This document shows, piece after piece, positions 22,069 through 33,954 of a DNA stretch of 64,000 bases; the first letter of the stretch is position 1, and each line of letters opens with the position of its first letter. This DNA is from Pachypanchax playfairii (lineage: Eukaryota > Chordata > Actinopteri > Cyprinodontiformes > Aplocheilidae): assembly GCA_006937955.1 (NCBI GenBank), contig SSNP01000155.1, positions 784,364-848,363 of the forward strand, in the 5' to 3' direction. The notes under the pieces were generated by a model, which did no database searches, was not told where the DNA came from, and saw only the letters and a program-made list of their open reading frames with translations. A program made the position numbers and the translations under genes.

Positions 22069-25000
22069 CACTGCTACCAAGGGGGTAAATGGCCTCAGCT
22101 TTCACAAACAGTATTTAGAAATCACAATCAAACATCAGCCAAACTGCGGTTTCATGGTTTCTACATGTGGTTGGACAATACAGCAATATTACAGTTAGAC
22201 TGCAAACCTGCAGTCCAGTGTCCTGTAGGCAAATCAGAACTGCAGCAAGAAGATAAGTTCACTTCACTTTACTCGGATTCCAAGATATATAAAAACAAAT
22301 ACACACCCAATTAGGTTATTTGTTTAGAAAGCAGTCAGTCAATGCTGAGTAAACACTTCACACACCTCAAAAACTGCATATTGTCATGGTGTACAAGGTC
22401 AACTGAGCTTTGATTAGTACCTCTACACAAAAATGAAAGTGAGAACAGCTTTGCATTCTGTGAACAACAGTAATAAAAGTTCAAACATTTACATGTTTTT
22501 GGCAAAGTGGTAGTAAAAAAGTTCAGACTGCAAACTGCTGTCCTTCCAACAGCTGCTGCCCTGCAGGATGCTTTTTGAATCATATCTTACCATTTACTGC
22601 AGTTAGTCCTCAAAATTTTGAAACAAAAATTAGATATTTGAAAAACACAACAAATGTTTAACATTTAACTGGAATGTCTGACATTAAACTCCCCCAAAGT
22701 GGAATTTCTAACCCTCTAGATGTTCCCAACTATTTAAATCCTTATCCCAATATAGACTGAACACTTTGCCATGAGTAAAAATAATAGGCAGCTATTGACA
22801 GGAGGGCGGAAAGATGAGAAATATTTGGAATACTGACGAGTCAATGCTGCTTTCTCTTGCACTGCCTGTAGTGAACATGTTTACTGGAGCTATGCTGACC
22901 CATATTCTATTGTCATCCCGGTGGATTTGGCCTTACACATGCTCAGGGGTGGAGGAAGAGGAGGGAGCAAGCTGTAATCGTTATAACATTATGGCATTTA
23001 AAGGACTTTATTTTTTGTACGGGCAGACAGTAATTACATTGTTCTGGTTGTCAGTTAAGCTGCTCTTAAATTCATTAACACCTAAAACTTGTGAAAGATG
23101 AGAAAGGCTGATTCTCCCATGCTCTATGTGGTGAGACGCATGGTTCCACTCTCAGCTATGGATCAAGTTTGTGTAGCTTTTCAGAGGGAAAATTTACATG
23201 TGTGGAGATTCTTGACCCCAAAGCCATTGTTTACTCTGAACTGGTGTTTGTGTGTTGCCTGTTTAACTAAGCAGAGTGTGAAAAACTCCATGCTAACAGC
23301 TGAATGTAAACAACCCCACAAAGGCCAAACCAAAGAAAAGCACAGCTCGTGTACAAAGTAAGTCACAGCAGTCCAGATGAGGAAGAGGTTCATGGGAGGT
23401 AAAAAGCTGGAAAAAAAAAACAGCAACATAATAATGGATTTAGATTTGGATCTGATTAATACACAAAGTCATGTATGTTATTACTGGATTGCAAAAACAG
23501 TAATGTTACATTCCTCTCCAAACGTGTGGAGGCAAAACTTCCCAGGGGTGTTTTTTCCCCTTAATTTTAAAACTGTCATGTTTTTAGTGCGATCCATTAG
23601 AAGAGAATGTAAAAAAATAAGTCAACACATGTAAATCAGTGGAGCAAGTAATGGTTTCATGCCACAAAAGCACTTGCATGACTTTGGAGTCCTGGAGAGG
23701 CGAATCAGTCACACGAGCCTTTCACATGTTAATTTGATGTTTCACTTTGGTGATGGGCAGAATTACAAAATGCAACAATTGGGTGGCACTAAATTCAAAC
23801 AGGATTAAATCAAGAATGATGTCTTTACTTGGCTACAACTCTGTTTCAGAGCAGAAAACATTTACACTGCTTCGGGGAGCTGGCAGAGCTGCATAAAGCC
23901 TAAATACCAGAATAAGATTAATGTAACAAGAAGGTTTCCATCAACATTTAGAATCACATTTAACCAAGTTTTCAAAGAGATTGGCAAAGAGAGAGGAAAT
24001 GCAATGTAAAAGGCACAACTGTTGTGGTGAATTATGTGAGACGGATGCGTTACAGCAAATTGAAAGTGCTAAATCTCAACTCAGGTAAAACTGTTATTAA
24101 AAGAACAAAAAAGATTTGGAAATTGTGCTAAATATAAATTTCAAGAGTTTTTTAGTTAATTAGAAAACATTTTCAGACAAATATACACTTAATTATAAGT
24201 TAATAAGTCATTTTTTCTGTGTGACTTTCTTATATTTGGTCTGATTTTCTTATATTCATTCTTTGTTTGCACCAGAGAGACACGATCTGCGAGAAGTAAA
24301 TTCCTTGTATGTCCTCGAATAAAATTGATTCTGATTCTTTAGATATTAACTTCTTAACGTTAAATAGTAAAAACAATTTAATCCAGTGATTCTCCTCCTA
24401 AGGGGTCAGCCCAGTTCTACTTTTTGGTTTTACTTTTAGTCATGAAAAGTTTAGAGTGGAACTAGTATTTAGTCATTGCTTTATTTTATATTACACAATT
24501 CATATTACGGTACTATAGCGAGCTGACAGTCCACGCAGTGCTAGAATAATTTCAATTGGCAAAACTGAAGAACTGATAGTTCTTATTCTCACAAAGTGAG
24601 GTCCGACACGAAATGTTTTAGAACCACTGACTTAGTCTAATCAACAAACCTGCAACAAAACCAAAACTGCAATACAACAGTTTCAGTTATTTGCATTACA
24701 AAGTCTTAAAGCCATGAACACTGACTACATTGACAGCTACAGCTGCCCCTTTTTCTGGGTTAATAGCAACAAATATGAGATAAAGACAAACAAAGTTTAT
24801 TTCCCAGACTCAACACTTTACTAACACTAAGCTGATTGAATCAAACAGACATATTTTCCTCCAACTTCCTAAGTATATTGGAAGCGGAAATTCTTTGGCC
24901 TAATAAAACACTGTTTTCCTGTCATAAAAACTGTGCAGACAAACTGTGGAAAAAAAAGCAATGCAAGGTTTCATGATTTACTTTACCTGCTTTATTAGAC

Positions 25001-26288
25001 GGAAGTAAGGGCCTCAAAGATGAAGGTCATGGTTCTTAACCTCACTCCTCAGCTACTGAGTTAATGAGTTCAGGACATGTGTTGGGATCAACAGGCAGCT
25101 TTCTACCAACCATTATAGTTATTTCTTTTAGTGTGACTCAATGCCACATTGATTAATTCCTGTAAATGGTAACCTTACCAACAAAGCCATCTTCTACTGC
25201 AGTCTCTCAATAAAAACATGCTTACTGTCTTCATGCTGTGCTGCATTAGAGCTGCAGCTTCAATACAAACTGCCTTCCCAAAGACCTCAAGCAAAGAAAG
25301 AAAGGTAAAAAGAAATTCACACACTGTGGCTGCATCAGGGATGAGCAAGCTCCACAATGTAAGGACTACATGGGCCTCTGAAAAAGCAATTAAGGCAGAG
25401 AGACTGGTATTATTGAATGGAGAGTAGGGCGCGTTCCTCTGAGAGGCAGCAGCAGTAGACTGTGAAATTCGTATTGACTAGAGAGGCAAACACGTGCAGG
25501 TAAGCAGCAGAGTCAACCTTTTTTCCTTCTACAGCCAAAAGAATGTCACTGTATTGTGTACCACTTTCAGATATATTGTGAATGAGTCAAAACATCCACC
25601 AATACATCAGCTTTTCTATTCAGAAAGCTTTTAGATTACGTTTATTAGATTAAGCTGGGATGACACAGCTTTAGACTCAAATGAAATCTGAATAATTTGA
25701 AAAATCTGCTGAGCTCTGAATGTGAGTTCACTGATGTGTTAAATCCTACTTGATTAAAGCAGGAAAACACCTTTAACAATAAACTGCGCCAGTCCACTTA
25801 ATTAAGTCAACTTGTACAACCAGTTGGTTCCTGGGAAAAGCAAAGCAAACAGGACTGCTGCTGCTCTCTCGCTCCGTCTGCTTTTTTTCTGGGTGCTAAT
25901 CAAAGGCTTGATCTGCAAGCAGGACGGGCCCCAGGGACGTTGCTCTGCTCGACTGATCTTTGCAATTTGCTCTTGATAATACCAGCTCTCCCTTCGCGTC
26001 TTTGCGAAGCGCAGCAACCCATCTCACCTAATTTGTGCAGCAGTTGAAATGTACAAGCACATTCACCTAAAGCACACATCTGCCTCAGAAGAGACCAATC
26101 ACAAAATGACCATGGAGTTATTACACACTCCTTAATGCATTCTCAGTTTGGGCTGCAAATTTAGTTTAATTCACAAAGATGAAGTACTGAATCAAACACA
26201 ACATTTAGGACTGTCTTTGCTCTCTTGCTGTTTAAAGGTTTTAATTGCTTGAAGCATCTGGTGGTTATTACAGGGCCTGGGGGTCCTA

Positions 26289-26291
<3 letters not shown>
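22069..26291. other. no recognised feature; probably intron or spacer
   Basis: 4.2 kb without recognised repeats or convincing exons. If the exon at 26545-26708 is real, this lies downstream of it and is probably its following intron. I did not find a second exon of that gene in it by eye, but small exons could be missed. Confidence 0.45.

Positions 26292-26331
<40 letters not shown>
26292..26331. repeat. 40-bp poly-G run
   Basis: An uninterrupted run of about 40 G lies 214 bp downstream of the splice donor of the minus-strand exon, so it would be poly-C in that transcript's intron. It can form G-quadruplexes, and its length is unreliable in most sequencing. Confidence 0.97.
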
Positions 26332-26333
<2 letters not shown>

Positions 26334-26544
26334 TGCAAAGAAAATCCCATGAATTGTTTGTGGTCTTCTCAGTATTGTATATTCTTCACATGCAAAATAT
26401 TTAAGCAAATTTCAAAGCCAACACAGCCGCTCCAGTGATACAACACTCAAGTCTGTTAGAGGAACCAGGGCCAAACCAAAACAGTTACAAATATTTGACA
26501 CAGACAACGTGACAGAGGAGGGAAGTGGAGGCTTGGGTTCTTAC

Positions 26545-26708
26545 CTTTGAAGGAGATAAAGACGCGGGGTGCAGAAAGTGCATCGTTGCTCACTTGATTC
26601 CCACAAACCAAGGTGGATAGAGCCAGGAGGGCGAGGATCCTCCACAGACCATCCAGCTTCATGGTCGACCAAACGCCAACAGAGATTTTTATTCCTCCCT
26701 TTTTAAAT
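26545..26708 (-). CDS. first coding exon of a secreted protein, class 3 semaphorin-like
   Basis: On the minus strand a polypyrimidine tract and CAG (acceptor at 26709-26714) precede the exon. The ATG is at 26662 and the exon ends TTCAAAG before GTAAGAACC, a strong donor. The 118 coding bases give 39 residues and a phase-1 end. Residues 1-21 form a signal peptide (MKLDG, then hydrophobic ILALLALSTLV, then CG), so the product is secreted. The mature start ends APRVFISFK, and the split codon starts with G. First coding exons of class 3 semaphorins (secreted axon-guidance ligands) end in a comparable Pro-Arg-x-x-x-Ser-x-Lys/Glu strand at the same phase. The family call rests on this short stretch and on exon structure, not on a sema domain, which is not in the window. 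Confidence 0.55.
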
Positions 26709-28339
26709 CTGCAGACAAAAAGAAACATGAGAAAATGCTGTTTTTTTGTCCTCCAAGAAAAAAAAAATCTCCTACACCAAATCTGTTTTTGTTTATCAAT
26801 TTATGTGACATGTCAAATTAGTGGCTCCCAGGGGACCCATGACTGTTTGGGCGACGCAGAGCTGAGGTGCAGATTTTACGCCCCCCATTTCTGGCATCAA
26901 AAAAACTGATGAGCCCTGACAAAGAGGAGCCAAGCTTTCAGCGTGCACACTTCCATTTGGTAAAAATTATGTTTGTTTTCCAGAGTGTGACAAGTGGTGG
27001 AAGAACTGCAGTAGTTCTCCTGAGAGAAGCTTTTTTTTTTTTTGCTTCTCTCCACGCATCCACAACACATTCCAATTTCATGACACCGTACTCATGCACT
27101 GCTGCTGCTCTGTAATTATAGCTTCACCTAAGACCAGGTTACACTTGCCTTAGGAAGACCAATTGAAAATCTAAGGTTTTGATTGGTCAAACTGAAATTA
27201 GAACTTTAAATTGTTGTGAAAAAATGAGTAAAGAGTTACTGCTCTGATTGGAACCGTTTTCTAAAACATGAATTACTGGCTATCAATTGAATCATAAAGA
27301 AGAGAGAGCAGAAATTCATTTCTAATTTGATACACAGATCACAAAAATTCTCTTTTCCTTCCACTGATGAAACTTTTTGTCACCTATAAAACCCATTTTA
27401 TGACTGGATTGGATCTAAGTCTCTAAAAATACATTTTGACTCACCATTAGCTACCACATAGTCCACAGAGCCGTAAAATAGGGCCCATTTATAAGCATGT
27501 TGCACTTGTTGTTATTCTAATTATCCTATAATTACATTGTTTAATGGTAATCATCCAGCTGTTTATTCTGAGACAGAGCTTTTTCACGCAGATATTCTCA
27601 CATAATATAATGCAGCTAAATCTAATTTTAGGTCTACAAAATTAATTAGAATTAATCCAAGTCGTCGGTATTACTCTGTGACCATGAGAACTTCTTCATT
27701 GTAACTGACTACAAAATATTTACTCAAATATTTAAGAAATAAACTCCATTAATCAAAGATAAAAGAGGGCAGTGAAAGGCTCAGTGGATAACGCCCTGTT
27801 TGCATTCATATGTGTGTTTAAAGTTATTCCAGGATTATTACTTAATAACTACTAAGCCTATTTTGTGCAACATAAACTTGTGTAAAATTAAGACGGTATA
27901 AAAACGGACAAAAAATGTTAGTAAACAACTAAACTAATATGCAACAATGTTCCTGTTCCTGAGAGTTGAAATAAGTCTGTGACAGACTGGCAGCTTGGCC
28001 ACACATGCAAGACAGAACTGTAAACAGTTTGGTGTGGTATGTGAGCGCAATGCAGAGCAATTCAGTCAATACTGTTAGAGAATTAAGCTCGTGATGGATC
28101 GGTAATTTACCAAAAATTTTTATTTCATATTTTCTGAGACGAATTTGAGGCTTTGGCGCGTTGAAAAGAAAGAAACGGGATCCCAAGTCTGAGTAACAGG
28201 CAAATCATTTTAATAAAAAATCGTCTAACGCGGAAAGAAATCATTAATCATCTTTACCTTACAAATTTGCGAAGGCAAGTTCAGATCCAATCTTCAAGCC
28301 CAGATTTCAACACTCTTCCTCTCCCGATGAACTAAAATC
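26709..28339 (-). other. putative 5' UTR intron
   Basis: The region lies between the acceptor at 26709-26714 and the CpG-rich block. Candidate minus-strand donors are AAGGTAAAG (about 28251-28259) and CAGGTACGG (about 28399-28407). No other feature was recognised. Confidence 0.4.
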
Positions 28340-28800
28340 AATAAGAAGAAAATCCCTGTGCGGCTTCTAACAGTGCGTATCCAGTTCAGAGGGACGGGGT
28401 CCGTACCTGTGCGCACCGCGCGTCTCTTGGTCCCGGGGTTCTGAGCAGCAGAAAAGACAGAAAAAAAGCTTCCTCTAATTTATCATTGTGCGAGACCACG
28501 AGGAGAATAAATGCTTTCGTGGCACGAGCTCAGCCAACATCTCGTTGGTGACTTGAGAGAGAAAACAAGCAAGACGAAACCAAAAAGTTTCAGGTGGTGC
28601 GCAGAGCAATGAGGACGTAACCTCTGGTTCGCTGGAAAGTTGAAGCTTCTGAATGTGAAGAGAGGCAGGGCGCCAGCAGGTGTATGCGGCCTGAACACAC
28701 CCACAAGGGGCGGGCAGGAGCGAGCCGAGCCGCCCATCAACCACTCAGGGGTGGGAGAGTGTTTGGCGGGGCAGTTCGGGAGAGTAAAGTTAACTTGCGT
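28340..28800 (-). promoter_or_regulatory. CpG-rich block, likely promoter and 5' UTR
   Basis: The block holds roughly 25 CpGs in 460 bp within otherwise CpG-poor DNA, including GTGCGCACCGCGCGTCTC and a GC box GGGGCGGGC at 28707-28715. Its position about 1.7-2.1 kb upstream of the signal-peptide exon fits a minus-strand promoter with a non-coding first exon. The transcription start cannot be placed. Confidence 0.5.
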
Positions 28801-29611
28801 TCACACTAAGCCATTATCGCATTAAGCAGAGTGGGCCTAGACTTAAAATAGAAGTAAATTAATTAAACTATGTTTTTTTTTACTAATTTTAACATAGGCT
28901 AAATAAAGTTGTACATTATTTGACATAAAACATAATTTTAAGTAGCTATAGGTAGTGTATCCTTATGTGTTAAAGTGTAAGAACTTTAAGTATAGCCGAC
29001 TCAAATACATGTAAATAGTACATTACAATTTTTATCAGGTTTATTTGGTTACACATATAAGGAAATTTGCTCAATGCACATTTGCTCTTGTATTTACAGA
29101 CATATGTAAAGATAAATAGACATTATTATGCATAATACTGTACACAGATACAACATACATTTAGCAGCAAAGGCCAAACGGCTGATTGATGATTTGAAGC
29201 CTGTATAAAAATATAAAATATAACTATTTTAAAGATAAAATAAATGTCATTATTTGAGTCTACTTTTTCCCATCTGAAATATAAAGTCTGATGTAATAAT
29301 GCTACTAAAATATTGTAAATGTGCTAGGAATAGACTTTCATTGAAGTATTAGTATGCATTTGTACTCCATTACCACAATTTCTAAACTCAATAAAAACAT
29401 ATCACCCTAAATACAAAACTCCCAAAACGTTATGGATATTTGGCTTTTGGGTGAATTCTATGGAAGCATGAAAAGTACAGTAATATTTATACAGTAATAT
29501 TACAACTTAAATGAAGGACATTTAAGTAGAAGCATTTGATGGGGATTTCATGATCTAAATCTATTTATTGAAACTAAAGTCAACAACAGTGGTGAGTATG
29601 TCAATGTCTAA
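28801..29611. other. no recognised feature
   Basis: Very AT-rich spacer upstream of the CpG block. No repeats or exons were recognised. Confidence 0.45.
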
Positions 29612-29727
29612 ATAATGTGTCATGTGACCTTCAGTATCAATTACAGCTTGACAACAATGTCTCATGCTGTTCACAAGTTGACTTATTACGCAGCTGATCC
29701 CATAAGTTTTCTATGGGATTCAGTCAT
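29612..29727 (-). pseudogene. relic of a second Tc1-like transposase lineage
   Basis: The minus strand reads LNPIENLWDQLRN, containing the catalytic Glu block of Tc1 transposases. After a small deletion and frameshift it continues QLVNSMRHCCQAVIDTEGH with THY at the end, the usual C-terminus of another fish Tc1 lineage. It differs clearly from the young Tc1 family in this window (…TSVIANKGYITKY). Upstream catalytic parts are not recognisable. Confidence 0.7.
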
Positions 29728-30122
29728 CAGTGTGGCAAGGTCCTGTTGATCAGTTGTTAGGTGTCATCTTGGTCTCATGATCATTTAAACAGCATGATGA
29801 GGAGGCTGTTGAAATACCAGTTCTGATTCGACCAAAAGAATTATTGGTGGATTAATGGTTCAAACACCTCTTGTGAATTTAGCTGTTAAGCTCCTTGTTA
29901 GGGAAAAAAATATAAAAAATACCAAAACAACTGTTGGACATAAGCATTCAGAAGTTCAGGAAAAGCCATAGCAACTTCACTTGTTCATCTGAAAATTTCA
30001 TTCGCAAGCTGAATATCCTTTTATCTTTTTTAGGATGACAAATACACCTATTTTCTTAAGTATCAGTATACAAATCACATGAAGGTAAGAGGACAATTCT
30101 TAAAAAAAAAAGTTTTTTTTCT

Positions 30123-30539
30123 TCTGTTGCAAAGAAATTCTCCGCCAGGACAGCAGGAGGCGCGTTCCTTACTTAGAGGTCTCTCGGTGCTTTATGTGTG
30201 GTTCCAACCATGAGAGGAACAAATAAAAAGCAGGGACTTTACGGCCACCAGCATCGACACTGCTTCCCTTCAGACCTATTTTAATGCAAACAAATTTGTC
30301 TTTAAGACTATCAACACTCGCGCTGTTTACTAAAGGGAAGCTACGTCGTGCCAGAAATGATGTTGGGTTGTTTGGCTGACCAATCACAGGCATGCATCAT
30401 CCGACGTGGCCGTCGGAAAGTTAGAAAATAGAGTGTGACTCCAACCGACCATCCGAGGCAGTTGGAGAGCCCATACGACATCATATCATGGCGGTGCGTG
30501 TCTCCGACATGTCAGAGGTACGTTAGTATGGATCCAGCT
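30123..30539 (-). mobile_element. PIF/Harbinger derivative, copy 3 (left end lost)
   Basis: It begins inside the family at CTGTTGCAAAGAAATTCTCC. The MADF-like part is replaced by unrelated sequence, and the family 3' half resumes (ACTATCAACACTCGCGCTG). It ends at GATCCAGCT followed by TTA at 30540-30542. It is the most damaged of the three copies. Confidence 0.75.
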
Positions 30540-30829
30540 TTACTTTTGGCCAACAACAGTGTACCACTAAGAGACGGGCCTCATTCTATTCTGCTAAGCC
30601 ACTGCAGGGTTAACCATTGGCTCTAAACGATACAGATCATGGCTGCTCGAAGCAGAAGTAGCTTCCTCCATTTTCATCTGTTCCCTCTCTGGCCACTTGT
30701 CAAGTAGTGGAGCATGTCAATCACAGCTCAACACTGGTCAGCCAGGCAGCGCTACCCTTTTGAGGTATTTTTTTAAAACAGGGAGTGTGGGCAGGGTTAT
30801 ATTCTGGAAGGGGGTGAGTTGCACTTTAA

Positions 30830-31393
30830 AGAAGCCATTTCATACAAATTTTAGGACTTTGGGGTTATTTCTTAAGTAATAACCTGTAATATGAAACACT
30901 TTATATATAAAAAAAACGTAAGAAAACACTGATTAATAGACTTTTCAATCTGTCTGCATTAAAATTTGGCTCCTTCTGTCAGGCTGCTTCGTCAGCAGCT
31001 CATTCCTATTAATTATTGCAATTTGCTGGACTCAGATTGGCTAACAAACTAGCCTATGAGAGCAAGGTATACTGTTTCCTGCCCCGCTATGCATGGCAAC
31101 AGTAGACGTACTCTCTTCCGGTTTGTTACGTCTTATGCTAACAGCTTTTAGCCAGCAGCATGCTAGGCGTGGTTTCAACTGCGGGAGCTGCCGAATACTA
31201 ACGAACAAAGGAGTTGTAACGAAACAGATACAGGCTGTTTAAACTCAAGTGTTATCGCCACCAGCGTAGTTTGAGAGATGAAAACTGAAAGAGAAGTTGT
31301 TGACCTGTTTTCACACCCACCATGAAGGTAAGAACACTTGTGAAGCTAAAATATTCAAACCTCAGAAAAACTGTTTTTAATGGAAGAGCCTCT
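30830..31393 (+). mobile_element. TTAA-flanked non-autonomous element, copy B
   Basis: The 564-bp element begins AGAAGCCATTTCAT and ends GGAAGAGCCTCT, short imperfect inverted repeats, with TTAA on both sides (30826-30829 and 31394-31397). It is homologous to 2723-3265. It also keeps ATGAAG followed by GTAAGA at 31322-31333. No transposase was seen; the piggyBac-like mechanism is inferred from the TTAA sites. Confidence 0.7.
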
Positions 31394-31467
31394 TTAAGAA
31401 CATGTGAAAAACATGTTACAGTGTAAGAGCTTTTATCTACACAGTTCTCCAGTGTTCTTGTTTGTAG

Positions 31468-31574
31468 CTGAACTGGTCAGAATTACATTTCCATTCAAGG
31501 ACTGCTCCTCATCATCAGTATCTGTCAAGAGGAAAATCAAGACTCGAGGTCACACAGAGCCATCACATTATGAT
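31468..31574. other. ambiguous exon-like segment
   Basis: On the plus strand an acceptor (TTCTTGTTTGTAG) and a GTAAGG donor at 31575 bound an open segment (ITFPFKDCSSSSVSVKRKIK). On the minus strand an equally good acceptor (TTTTCCTCTTGACAG) opens TDDEEQSLNGNVILTSSATN and ends in TAA. Both cannot be right and neither is recognised. It may be a repeat exon or chance. Confidence 0.2.
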
Positions 31575-32427
31575 GTAAGGTATTAAACAGATTATTAGGC
31601 AAAAACATCCTCAGTTAAATTCAAAATAATGAACTTGAGTAACTTTGGGTCACAGACTAGAGACTTGAACTAACCTTTTGAAACTGTTGAAAATAAAATA
31701 GAATATTTTATCTGAATATAGAACCAATAACAGCCAAGTAAAAAGTTTACTGTCAGGAATTTATTGATGTACTATTATCTGCAGTAACTTGAGAACTTGT
31801 TTGATGGTCAGAGTTGCATATTTGGATACAGACTGCCCATCCATCATTGAATCAAAAACAAAAGCTAGCACTATGTCATGTTTTTAAACACACCACAATA
31901 TTATTTGTTGTGAATTATGAATAAACTGAATACAGCTTACCCAAAGAACATGAGCAGATGTCCTTGGTATTACTTGGTAAAAAGAAACCTTTTTGGGGAA
32001 TTTGGGGAAAAATTAAGTGAATTTGCTCTCACACAGTACAAAGATATACAGTATACTCTTGGTACTTGTAATTTACATTATTATTGCCACACGTGCAAAT
32101 ATTTTCTAGTATTGTGTTTTGTAGCATACCTTTGGTGTTCTAGCTTGATTTTCTTTCTAATTTCTCTCTTCAGCTCATACACTGTTGTCAGGTGTGAATA
32201 CATTCTCTTCTGGGCTGATTCTATGAGCAAAGCTAAGATAAAGTTGATCACACCTACAGATAAAACACATGTAGTTTTAAGAAATGTTCCCTGCATGTGC
32301 ACTTGCATGTGATGCCACAGGCAAAATTTTAACTGGCCATGTCAACAGACTTTTTTAAGATAACAAAAAACTGGACACCAGTTTCTAACAAAAGCTATTT
32401 CAATACAGGCAGTTGGCTCCTGCGCTG
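31575..32427. other. no recognised feature
   Basis: A 131-codon open frame at 31917-32312 (plus strand) is hydrophobic and AT-driven, with no domain and no supporting splice sites. Confidence 0.4.
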
Positions 32428-32476
32428 AATGAGCAAATTAACAGACAACTAAAAGTTGTCTGTTAATTTACTCATT
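32428..32476. repeat. short perfect hairpin
   Basis: AAATTAACAGACAACT (32435-32450) pairs exactly with AGTTGTCTGTTAATTT (32454-32469) across a 3-nt loop. AATGAG and CTCATT extend the stem after one mismatch. Confidence 0.9.
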
Positions 32477-32544
32477 TAACTCAGCTGTGTTGGAGCAGGG
32501 ACACATCTAAAACATGCAGGTTGGGAAACACTAGTTTAGAGATT

Positions 32545-33058
32545 CTGTTTGTCCCCCCTTTTGAACCGAAATACAGAGATTTTTCTCAGAGGGTGCCACT
32601 GAGGCAGAAAAAAAAAACGTGTTGTACCTCAAAGTCCCGCCCCTCTGCTCCCATGATACCATAGCACACACGTCACCTTTGTTATAATGGACACTTCATG
32701 GGTAAGTTACATTTATACAATTTCTATGTTTATTCATTTATTTCAATTGTTTCAGTGATTAGAAGTTTAAACAACTCTTAAACACCAGCTGGCTGTGGGA
32801 CTTCAGGATACATGTGCGTGCATGCTTGGTTGATTGACAGCTGTGTGTATATAGAATGCTACTGACTAATGATGAGCAGTGCCCAGTTAAAATTAAACAC
32901 ACCTCTACAGGATGGGGGCAGGCTTTGTGGGGGGAAAAAAGTTAAGTTTTTCCTACATTTTCTTACAGAACCAGGTCAGACTATTACTTTTATAGAATTA
33001 AAAAAAAAACATACATAACTCCTGAAAAGAGGAAAACTCCAGATTGCAGCTTTAATAA
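32545..33058 (+). repeat. dispersed repeat, copy 1
   Basis: The right part, from GTGCCCAGTTAAAATTAAAC through GAACCAGGTCAGACTATTAC to GATTGCAGCTTTAATAAA, is homologous to the reverse complement of 59781-59958 at roughly 85 %. The left part (AAAGTCCCGCCCCTCTGCTC) probably belongs to the same element and contains ATGGACACTTCATGGGTAAG, a start codon followed by a donor-like site. Class unknown. Confidence 0.6.
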
Positions 33059-33954
33059 AAAAAACAAAGATGAGAGTCAAATGTACTCAGCAGGAATTTA
33101 TTCAGTGTCTGTCAGTAGTCTGCTGCTTAAGTCCAATAAAATGAAATTAAACCTTTTATAGACTGGAACAGATCTTCCCTTTAAAACAGTCTGTTTGACT
33201 CATGTTCACTTATTTCAGTGACATAAACACAGCATATTCACAGACATAAAAAATTGTCTTTAGCTTTAGTATGATGTATATGATTTAGTCTTGCAACACA
33301 AATGTACTCAAAGAATAATGATAAAATCCCACAACTCAAAATTAGTGTAATGTCTATTTCAGGGATTCCCAAAGTGTGGTGAGCGCACCCCTGGGGGTGC
33401 ATGAGCTGCCACTAGGGGGTGCGCGAGGTGAAAAATGTAATGGCGGAAAAATGTAATGATAATAATTACAAAATACAGTGTTGTTTCCCCACACAATAAA
33501 GATGTGTAAAAAACATTTCCTCTGTAAAATTGTAAACAATGACAATTAAAATTACTATTCAAAATGCACTTCATCTAGAAATGAAGTGTACACAATTTAA
33601 GTGTGCACCTAGCTTGTGGCCTCTACTTCATTCCTTATCGCAAATATGCTCAAATGGCCTAAATCGGGGAAACTGTCAGTTGAGAAACTGAAAGACAAAG
33701 GTACTGATAAAGGAGAGGAACCAAGAGAGAGTGACGAATCAAAGGCAACAGAGGATAGAATTGCGACGGATACGGGAGAAGAAAATGAACAGGAGTTAAA
33801 AATGATGAGCTGGAGGAGACGGCAGAGGGAAAGAGTGTTTCAGATTAATTCAAAAGCAGGAGTGCATTGTTGTGGTCATTAGATCATCATTAGATGTGGT
33901 TTTTGTTCATTTGAGTAAACATGCCGTCTTTAATATAGCCTAAATAAAATTCAA

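Noticed and set aside
31917..32312. 131-codon plus-strand frame
   Set aside because: AT-driven, cysteine- and tyrosine-rich without any motif; likely chance.
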